Below, piece after piece: positions 6,693 through 11,453 of a stretch of DNA of 11,453 nt. Below the pieces are notes generated by a model. It ran no database searches and was not told the DNA's origin. It saw nothing but the letters and a program-made list of their open reading frames with translations. Source of the stretch: DASTPP01 sp035762175 (GTDB lineage Bacteria > Myxococcota_A > Polyangia > Polyangiales > Polyangiaceae); NCBI GenBank assembly GCA_035762175.1, contig DASTPP010000432.1, forward strand, positions 1-11,453, in the 5' to 3' direction. The position numbers were made by a program, and so were the translations under genes. Each line of letters starts with the position of its first letter. Position 1 is the stretch's first letter.

Positions 6693-9485
6693 TCAGTGGA
6701 CGGAGGACGTGGCCTGGGTCGGGCCCACGCTGGGGCAGTTGCCGGCGCAGAGCGTCGCCTGCAAGAAGTCCTCGCGGAACGGCAGCTCGGTGGTGAGCAC
6801 GAAGGGCGAGAGCCGGCCCGTGCCGTTCGCGCCTCCCGCGCTCAACGGCGACACGTGGTAGAAGCTGTCGATCACCGGCGCCTCCGTTGTGTGGCAGCCG
6901 TCGCAGGTCTGCTGGGCGAAGGCGTGGCGCACCTGCTCGCTGGCACCGGGCACCGTCCACGAGGAGCCCGCGTTCGACTCGCCGCCGAGCATCCAGGCGG
7001 GGACGGACGCGGTGCCGGCGAGGATCGCCTGCGCGTTGCTAGTGACGTAGCTCGCGAGCTGCTGGGAGCCGTTGAACGACGCGGCAGGGGTCTGCTTGGT
7101 GGTGGTGATCTGCAGGCGCGCCGGGCTGCCGGAGGCCAGGGTGAACTCCCGCCACTGCCAGGCGACGAAGAAGGGGCTCCCCAGGAGCTCGCTGGTGCGC
7201 AGCTGGCCGAGCGAGCTGCCGTTCACGCCGGATGGGTTCGCGCCGCGCGCGGCGTACTCGTCGGTGATCATCTGCAACCGTGCGTTGTAGTCCGCGCCGA
7301 AGGGCAGCGCGCCGAGCGCGTGGAACCGCTGCGCCCACACCTGCCGCGACGCGCTCGCGGGCAGCTTGTACTCGAAGATGACGGTCATCGCCGGAAACGA
7401 TACGCTCTGCTTCAGGCCGAAGACGAAGCGGGCCTCGCCCGCGGCGCCCCCGCCGCTCCCCGAGGCGAGGTCGATCCGGTTCGCGATGGCGAGCAGCTCG
7501 AACGGGGGCTGGGCAAGGTCGATCTTGGTCGTCCCCGGGATCTTCGGCCACGAATTGATCAGCGCCCGCACGTTCGCCCGATCCTCGACGGGGTGGCCAT
7601 TGACGGTTCCGGCCGCGAATCCCTGGTTGAGCCAGCTCGCGACGAAGTCCGACGGGTCCGCGCCCGGGGTCACCATCTGCTCCATGAGCCAGCGGAAGCT
7701 CCAGTGGCCGTTCGACGCGCTGGAGGAGCGCACCGGGTCGTTCACCACCGAGGGGTCGACGATCATCAGTTCCTTGAACCGGGCGACCGGCTCCTCTGTG
7801 GTCCGGGCGCAGAACACGCCCGGCCCGATGGGGTCGCAGGCGGATCCGATGTCCCCCCCGAGCACGGTGTCCTCGTACAGCGTGATGGGCGAGCTCGGGG
7901 TATCGCCGCTCCGGACGGTGACCCGGTTCAGCGCGATGACCGGCGACGAAGAGGTGATCTCGGCCCACCCAACCGAGCGCCCGTTGGCCGGGTCCGAGTC
8001 CGGCAGCGAGAGCCACCGGGGCTCGTCGCCCGACCGCCACACGCCTCGCGCGGGGACCCGCGTGGTGAAGAAGGTCCGGTCGCCGGAGCCGTCCACCTTG
8101 TGAATCCGGACGGTGATGGTCGCCGGGGAGTTGCCCGGGTTGGTGACGACGAGGTCGGTCCACTGCGTATGGGGCGTGGGTGCGGGCGTCACCGGCCATT
8201 TCTTCAGGTAGAACGTCGCGAAGCTCTGGCTGGCCGTGGCCTGCGCGAGGGGCTCGTCGTCGAACAGCTTGATGGGCGAGCTGCCCGCGGCCCCGTCGCG
8301 AACTATCACCCGGTTCGTCCCGAACACCGGCTGGCTCGAGGTGATCTCGGCCCAGCCGACGGACGTGCCGACGTTCCAGCTCGGGTCGCCGAAGGCGTTC
8401 CATGAGCCCATCGCCGAGATCGTTCTCGTGAACGAGGCGGGGGGGTCCGTGGGGCTGCCGTCGACCTTTCGCACGGTGACCGTGATGGTCGTGGGCGTCG
8501 AGTTGGGGTTGACGACTACGGGGTGCGACCACTGGGTGAGGTTCCCGCCCGCCGACGAGCCCTTGAGAAAGAGGGGCGCGCGCAGGGTCTGGGCGAGCGA
8601 GGTCTGAAAGCCGGCTTCGTCGAGGAGGAAAAGCGGCGCGTTGTTCGTGACGCCGCTGCGCATGGCGACCCGGCTAGACGCGACGACCGGCACATCCGAG
8701 AGTAGCTCGATCCAGCCGAGCGCGCCGCCGATGTTGGCGTCGGTGGGCGGGATGTTCCCCCACTCCGGCTTGTCGTCGGAAGACCAGAAGCCCTTCGGGG
8801 GCACGGTGAAGGTTCGGGTCGCGTGCACCCCGCCCCCGGCGAACTTGTGCACCCGCACCGTGACGTTCGCCGGCTTTGGGGTGGGATTATTGACGGTGAT
8901 GTCCGCCCACTGAGTGACGTCGGTCATCCCCGTCGGCCACTTCCGCAGGAAGTAGGTCGAGAAGAGCCGCTGCACCGGCGACCTGAGGAACGGCGCGTCA
9001 TTGAAGAGCGACACCGGTGAGCCGTACGTGTTGCCGGTCCGCACGGTCAGCCGGTTGGTCGCCACCACCGGCACGTCGGAGGTGAGCTCGACCCAGCCGG
9101 TGGACCGATGGTTCACCGTATCGGTCTCGGCCACGCCGTCGAGCCACTCCGGCCGACCGTGCGAGTTGTACCAACCGCGCGCGGGGATCGTCGCGGTGAT
9201 CACCCCGAGCGGGGGCTGGGCCCCGTCATGGCGGTTGACGGTGAGCGTGACCGTCGCCGGGGTGGGGTTCGGGTTATTGATGACGACGTCGGACCACTGC
9301 GTCTTGTTGTCGGTCGTGAGGACGTTCTTGAGGTAGTAGCTGGCGAACTGGTGCGTGGGGGAGGTGACGGCCTGCTGGGCGCCGTCGACCGGCCCGTCGG
9401 TGGTGACCACGTCGCCGCCGACGCAGCCCATCGCCAGGGCGATCGCCGCGCACACGCCCGCCATCCGGGTGATCCTGTGGAACAT
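6693..9485 (-). CDS. Large lipoprotein with four tandem beta-type repeats and a C-terminal CxxCH domain
   Basis: The protein has 930 residues; GAGG lies 6 bases before the ATG. Residues 1-21 are a lipoprotein signal peptide (lipobox LAMGC, Cys21). Four ~120-residue repeats follow (about 45-166, 172-293, 299-414, 420-542). Each holds TQWxDxxVxNP, a TVxVxK strand, a W, GWxEITS and PVxAxNRVTVRSG, then SPIxLFDD, which suggests immunoglobulin-like or similar beta-sandwich units. The C-terminal part (about 565-930) contains FELLAIANRIDLASG, EARFVFGL, MTVIFEYKLP, QRFHALGALPFGADYNA and a single heme-c-type motif CDGCH (861-865), followed by FYHVSPL. To my knowledge this C-terminal architecture recurs in Myxococcota lipoproteins of unknown function. 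No Met suitable as sixth heme ligand follows; His877 could serve. It would act on the cell envelope, perhaps in surface adhesion or redox. The enzymatic role is unknown. Confidence 0.85.
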   Translation of the reverse strand: MFHRITRMAGVCAAIALAMGCVGGDVVTTDGPVDGAQQAVTSPTHQFASYYLKNVLTTDNKTQWSDVVINNPNPTPATVTLTVNRHDGAQPPLGVITATIPARGWYNSHGRPEWLDGVAETDTVNHRSTGWVELTSDVPVVATNRLTVRTGNTYGSPVSLFNDAPFLRSPVQRLFSTYFLRKWPTGMTDVTQWADITVNNPTPKPANVTVRVHKFAGGGVHATRTFTVPPKGFWSSDDKPEWGNIPPTDANIGGALGWIELLSDVPVVASSRVAMRSGVTNNAPLFLLDEAGFQTSLAQTLRAPLFLKGSSAGGNLTQWSHPVVVNPNSTPTTITVTVRKVDGSPTDPPASFTRTISAMGSWNAFGDPSWNVGTSVGWAEITSSQPVFGTNRVIVRDGAAGSSPIKLFDDEPLAQATASQSFATFYLKKWPVTPAPTPHTQWTDLVVTNPGNSPATITVRIHKVDGSGDRTFFTTRVPARGVWRSGDEPRWLSLPDSDPANGRSVGWAEITSSSPVIALNRVTVRSGDTPSSPITLYEDTVLGGDIGSACDPIGPGVFCARTTEEPVARFKELMIVDPSVVNDPVRSSSASNGHWSFRWLMEQMVTPGADPSDFVASWLNQGFAAGTVNGHPVEDRANVRALINSWPKIPGTTKIDLAQPPFELLAIANRIDLASGSGGGAAGEARFVFGLKQSVSFPAMTVIFEYKLPASASRQVWAQRFHALGALPFGADYNARLQMITDEYAARGANPSGVNGSSLGQLRTSELLGSPFFVAWQWREFTLASGSPARLQITTTKQTPAASFNGSQQLASYVTSNAQAILAGTASVPAWMLGGESNAGSSWTVPGASEQVRHAFAQQTCDGCHTTEAPVIDSFYHVSPLSAGGANGTGRLSPFVLTTELPFREDFLQATLCAGNCPSVGPTQATSSVH
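7860..9353 (-). repeat. Four in-frame ~360-bp repeats encoding envelope domains
   Basis: Copies lie at 8988-9353, 8607-8972, 8244-8591 and 7860-8228 (first to last in the protein). They are diverged in DNA but clearly related in protein, sharing TQW, NPxxxPAxxTV, GWxE and NR(V/L)TVR landmarks. The fourth copy is closest to the third in its GWAEITSS segment; the second has the most changes (ALGWIELLSDVPVVASSRVAMRSG). Confidence 0.8.
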
Positions 9486-9520
9486 GAGAACCTCGGTGAA
9501 TTGTTGGTGGTTGCTTGCTC

Positions 9521-10105
9521 TTATCGATTCTCTTGGGAATGCGTAGCGGCCCGCCCCGGGGCGCTCGGTGAAATCTTGGCGCGGAGCCCTTCCCCCCGAT
9601 CTTCGGGATCCCGCGGGCCCACCGACTCGTTGTGGAGCACCGCCATGTTTCGCGTGAGGGACCCGGCCACCCCGGTGGAGCCATAGACAGCGAGGGGCTC
9701 ATATTCGCTGCCGAACTCCGTCTGAGCCCTGCCGTCGCCGCAGTAGTCCGAGCGCACCATCCGGGGGCAGGCCCGGGGGAGAACGCGCACCTCGTGCGGC
9801 CGACCCGCTGCTGGTTCTGCCCAGGGCTGGTATCCTCAGCGATAGCACTTGCCCACGGCGGCACCGAGCCACGCGAAGGTGACCGCCGTGGGCACCTCGT
9901 GGAAGTCTCCCCGGCGGGCTCAGGCCCCGGCCAGCACGACGGACCACGGCTTCTCGTGCTCACCGTCGGGCCTGCGCAGAGGGAACCACGCCGACGTCTC
10001 CGGACCTTGGATCTCCACCCGGTACAGGGGCGCCGCGCCGCCCCCCTCACACGCCGCGACGAGCCACTTGCCCGCCACCCAAAGCCCCAGAACCTAGGTC
10101 TTCAT
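9521..10105 (-). pseudogene. ADYC-domain-like protein, inactivated by three in-frame stops
   Basis: One minus-strand frame from ATG 10105 to TAA 9521 (195 codons) gives continuous family-like sequence broken by TAG at codon 4 (10094-10096), TGA at codon 62 (9920-9922) and TGA at codon 90 (9836-9838). Recognisable pieces include LYRVEIQGPE, AWFPLRRPDG, FHEVPTAVTFAWLGAAVGKC, YR-stop-GYQPW, and CPRMVRSDYCGDG. The last matches the ADYC signature of a myxobacterial family of uncharacterised exported proteins (here SDYC, codons 119-122). In the family, as I recall it, the residue before GYxPW is Trp and the one after the LAG segment is also often Trp, so both TGA codons are most simply TGG to TGA changes. 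Two positions that I expect to be Cys (PLC, FAC) read Arg and Trp here. No frameshift is needed. A G-rich ribosome-like site precedes the ATG. The stop lies 35 bp upstream of the 930-residue lipoprotein gene, so the two may once have been an operon. Confidence 0.75.
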
Positions 10106-10164
10106 TCGTACCCCCCTTCGTCGCATTGTGCTCACGCTTCGAGTTCCGCTCGGCCGGCCGAACT

Positions 10165-10183
10165 TACCCGACACACTCGGGTA
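10165..10183. promoter_or_regulatory. Short perfect dyad upstream of the ADYC pseudogene
   Basis: TACCCGA (10165-10171) and TCGGGTA (10177-10183) are exact inverted copies around CACAC. The dyad is centred about 70 bp upstream of the pseudogene ATG, a typical operator position. It could also be a small hairpin. The 10106-10164 stretch shows no gene. Confidence 0.35.
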
Positions 10184-10229
10184 GAGAAGCGACGCGTCGG
10201 GTGTGACGTCGAAATCGACCGGCCCGCCC

Positions 10230-10271
10230 GCGCGCCCGCCGGCGCCGAGGCGCGGGCGCCGGCGGGCGCGC
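10230..10271. terminator. Perfect 17-bp GC-only hairpin
   Basis: GCGCGCCCGCCGGCGCC (10230-10246) and its exact inverse (10255-10271) flank an 8-base loop (GAGGCGCG). It lies downstream of the cysteine-rich ORF on the minus strand, 135 bp past its stop, and upstream of the ADYC pseudogene. No T-run follows on either strand. It is a very stable structure that could act as terminator, RNA 3' stabiliser or a repeat-family hairpin. The 10272-10405 stretch holds no gene that I can support. Confidence 0.5.
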
Positions 10272-10405
10272 CCCGCGCCCCCGGCGGCCCGCCCGGATGA
10301 CCCGAAGCGGCCCGGCGTCGGTCGAAGTCCGCGAGCCGAAGCCGGGCGCTACGCCGCCCCCCGGCCCTCGACCGCCCGCCGTACCGCCCTCGGCGCGCGC
10401 TGCCA

Positions 10406-10684
10406 TCACTGACAGCGGTCGTCGGTCAAGGCCGAGCACCAGGTGCAGAAGCCGCACACGCAGCCCGCGCACGAAACGCTGCACGCGTCGATGTTCGCCT
10501 GCTGCAACGAGGCCAAACATTCGGACCGGATCCGGCTCGCGGCGATGCCGCAGACGCCGCTCGGCGTGCCGGGCCCGGCGTTGCCCCACTGGCCGCAACT
10601 GGCCGCCTCGCGCGCCACGCGGGCGAGCTCGAGCGCCCTCTCGGACGCCCTGAAACCGGGCAAAAAAGGCTGCGCGCCCGGCAC
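10406..10684 (-). CDS. Cysteine-rich small protein, probably 5'-truncated at the tRNA gene
   Basis: The frame runs to TGA 10406-10408. The last ~80 residues look coding: ASERALELARVAREAASCGQ, then TPSGVCGIAASRIRSEC and DACSVSCAGCVCGFCTWCS. They hold ten cysteines, with six in the final 25 residues, and third codon positions are mostly G or C. Such cysteine density suggests an exported disulfide-rich or metal-binding protein, but no signal peptide is present. The only in-frame start (GTG 10682-10684) lies inside the tRNA 3' end, and the first residues (VPGAQPFLPGF) are largely tRNA and tRNA-flank sequence. The likeliest reading is a gene whose 5' part has been lost at the tRNA boundary; otherwise translation could begin internally. 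I do not recognise the family, so function is unknown. Confidence 0.5.
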   Translation of the reverse strand: MPGAQPFLPGFRASERALELARVAREAASCGQWGNAGPGTPSGVCGIAASRIRSECLASLQQANIDACSVSCAGCVCGFCTWCSALTDDRCQ

Positions 10685-10746
10685 GATTCGAACGTGCGAC
10701 CTGCGGATTCGAAGTCCGATGCTCTATCCGACTGAGCTACGGGCGC
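10673..10746 (-). tRNA. tRNA-Arg (anticodon TCG)
   Basis: On the minus strand the cloverleaf is clear. The acceptor arm GCGCCCG (10740-10746) pairs exactly with CGGGCGC (10674-10680), with G as discriminator base at 10673. The D-arm is AGCTCAGTCGGATAGAGC. The anticodon stem is TCGGA with loop CTTCGAA, placing TCG at positions 34-36. The T-arm includes GTTCGAAT. CCA is not encoded. It reads CGA and, through inosine-free wobble, possibly CGG. The layout matches bacterial tRNA-Arg genes. An A6 run on the plus strand (10662-10667; T6 on the minus strand) lies six bases past the 3' end and may help termination. Confidence 0.95.
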
Positions 10747-10963
10747 CCACGCTGCTTGGAACGCCCGGACATTGGACGATCTCGGCCCCGCTGTCCAGCC
10801 CCACGGCCCCGGGCGATTGCCGCGTCGCTCGCCGCTGCGGGCCCAGCGCCGTACGGCGCTCCCAGCGCCTCGCACGGCCGCTGCCGCGCTCGGTCCGCAT
10901 TCGCCAGACCGAGCTTGGCGCCGCCTTCGCGGCCACCCGCCGATGGCGACGACGCGCAGAAGA

Positions 10964-11051
10964 GCCTGGGTCGGCGCGATCGCGGACACCTCACGCCCTT
11001 TGCGCGAGGCGGTGGCCTCCTGCCGACCGCATCGATCGCGCCGACCCAGGC
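10964..11051. repeat. Perfect 19-bp inverted repeat with a 50-base loop
   Basis: GCCTGGGTCGGCGCGATCG (10964-10982) is matched exactly in inverse by 11033-11051. The loop can fold further (GCGGT with ACCGC near 11010-11030). It could be a long RNA hairpin, or the ends of a very small inserted element. Confidence 0.75.
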
Positions 11052-11068
11052 CCTTCACGGCGCCCGAC

Positions 11069-11175
11069 TCGTCGCCAGGTGGATTGCGTCTCGCTGCCCT
11101 CTGCCCGCAGCTCGACCGGCGAACCGGCCCCCCCGCTCGGGCCCCCCAAAGCAGGCGCAACCCACCTGGCGACGA
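11069..11175 (-). repeat. 20-bp inverted repeat with one wobble-compatible mismatch
   Basis: TCGTCGCCAGGTGG-A-TTGCG (11069-11088) pairs with CGCAA-C-CCACCTGGCGACGA (11156-11175), 19 of 20 positions. The one mismatch is A opposite C on the plus strand and therefore U-G on a minus-strand RNA. The 67-base loop contains a C-run-rich segment (11120-11147) resembling a decayed unit of the adjoining array. Confidence 0.7.
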
Positions 11176-11188
11176 TCTGTGCTGCACC

Positions 11189-11453
11189 GGTCGGAAGGGC
11201 CCCCCCAGGCCCCTCCGACCAGCCCCCCCCTGCTGCTGACCGAGAGGCCCCCCGGCCCCTCGGTCACCCCCCTCGCCATTCGATCGAAGCGACCCCCGAC
11301 GGCTTCGGTCGCCCCCCTGAACAACGCAGCCGAAAAGCCCCCGGACCTTTCGACCGCCCCCACGACGCGTTCGAAAGGCCCCCCGCACCTTTCGAACGCC
11401 CCCACCTCAGCTCGGTCGAAGGGCCCCCCCGGACCCTTCGACCGCCCCCACCT
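11189..11453 (-). repeat. Array of six ~45-bp stem-loop repeats with covarying arms (continues past the window)
   Basis: Six units each consist of a purine-rich arm, a C-run loop, the complementary arm and a C-run spacer. The stems are 11189-11199 with 11210-11220; 11237-11247 with 11256-11266; 11281-11290 with 11302-11311; 11327-11337 with 11346-11356; 11367-11378 with 11388-11399 (perfect, 12 bp); 11413-11423 with 11434-11444 (perfect, 11 bp). Arm sequences differ between units, but both sides change together, for example CGAAGGG/CCCTTCG versus CGAAAGG/CCTTTCG and CGAG/CTCG versus CGGA/TCCG. Spacing between right arms is 43-46 bases. Direct repeats such as CRISPR are ruled out by the lack of constant repeats and unique spacers. 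Function is unknown; a structured RNA or a hairpin repeat family is the best guess. The minus strand is preferred because of the wobble pattern. Confidence 0.75.

Larger units (their letters stand above)
10747..11188. other. Gene-free, highly structured stretch upstream of tRNA-Arg
   Basis: No reading frame here looks coding on either strand; the long open frames are by-products of GC content and of the inverted repeats. In order it holds a 16-bp perfect palindrome (10845-10860, AGCGCCGTACGGCGCT), an 8-bp hairpin GCTCGGTC/GACCGAGC (10888-10895 with 10907-10914), a 19-bp inverted repeat and a 20-bp inverted repeat (listed separately), and then passes into the stem-loop array. Promoter elements for the tRNA must lie in its right part near 10750-10800, but I cannot pick them out. 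Confidence 0.6.

Noticed and set aside
5784..8405. Very long plus-strand ORF overlapping the kinase and the 930-residue lipoprotein gene
   Set aside because: It is Arg/Ala-rich shadow translation with no motif, running antisense or out of frame to two well-supported genes.
9521..9790. Independent 89-residue gene containing SDYC
   Set aside because: Family sequence continues upstream in the same frame across the TGA at 9836-9838, so this is the 3' part of the pseudogene.
10964..11051. Insertion sequence ends
   Set aside because: Only 50 bases separate the 19-bp inverted arms, with no transposase; no flanking target duplication is seen. A hairpin is a simpler reading.
10426..11388. Long minus-strand ORF spanning the tRNA, including VAQSDRASDFESAGRTFESC
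   Set aside because: This peptide is the well-known false translation of a tRNA-Arg gene; the rest follows GC content and inverted repeats.
11055..11405. Minus-strand reading of the array as a protein with ~15-residue repeats (GAFER, GAVER, GATEA)
   Set aside because: Unit spacing is 42 or 45 bases over part of the array, which keeps the frame, but the first unit-to-unit spacing is 46 with an in-frame TGA, the composition is Gly/Arg junk, and the paired changes in the arms are better explained by a nucleic-acid fold.
11189..11453. CRISPR array
   Set aside because: There is no constant direct repeat with unique spacers; only the C-runs recur, and each unit is its own inverted repeat. No cas-like gene is in the window.

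Overview
The window is a strongly GC-rich bacterial chromosomal segment. Its gene set points to a myxobacterium (Myxococcota, probably Polyangiales). The evidence is several small cysteine-containing lipoproteins, a membrane Ser/Thr kinase fused to a beta-propeller, a divergent ECF-type sigma factor, a remnant of an ADYC-domain protein, and a large lipoprotein with a CxxCH site. The phylum is inferred from these family types, not from a database match.

Layout: 1-789 is the 3' part of an MDR-family (quinone-oxidoreductase-like) dehydrogenase. A convergent hairpin separates it from a leftward pair of secreted lipoprotein genes (1951 to about 967). The upstream member of the pair carries a thrombospondin type-1-like domain. 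The downstream member probably has a frameshifted 3' end. A 311-bp divergent intergenic region with a perfect 10-bp dyad (2129-2162) leads to a small rightward lipoprotein (2263-2589), followed by a probable gene fragment (2742-2915).

The central block is a sigma-70/ECF factor (2957-3595, minus) transcribed divergently, across 83 bp, from a 929-residue membrane Ser/Thr kinase (3679-6468, plus). The kinase has a TolB/WD40-like sensor in its exported half. The pairing suggests a signalling unit in which an outside signal is passed by the kinase to transcription. Convergent to the kinase is a 930-residue lipoprotein (6693-9485, minus) with four tandem ~120-residue repeats and a C-terminal CDGCH site. 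Just upstream of it lies an ADYC-domain pseudogene (9521-10105, minus) with three in-frame stops, two of them at likely Trp codons.

The right end (10106-11453) has few genes but much structure: a 17-bp perfect hairpin, a cysteine-rich ORF that seems to have lost its 5' end at a tRNA-Arg(TCG) gene, the tRNA itself, a 16-bp palindrome, two long inverted repeats (19 and 20 bp arms), and an array of six imperfect ~45-bp stem-loop units that runs off the window. The stem arms of the array vary in sequence but stay complementary. Most of the mismatches become G-U pairs if RNA is made from the minus strand. This array is the best candidate here for an undescribed element, possibly a large structured RNA or a hairpin repeat family.
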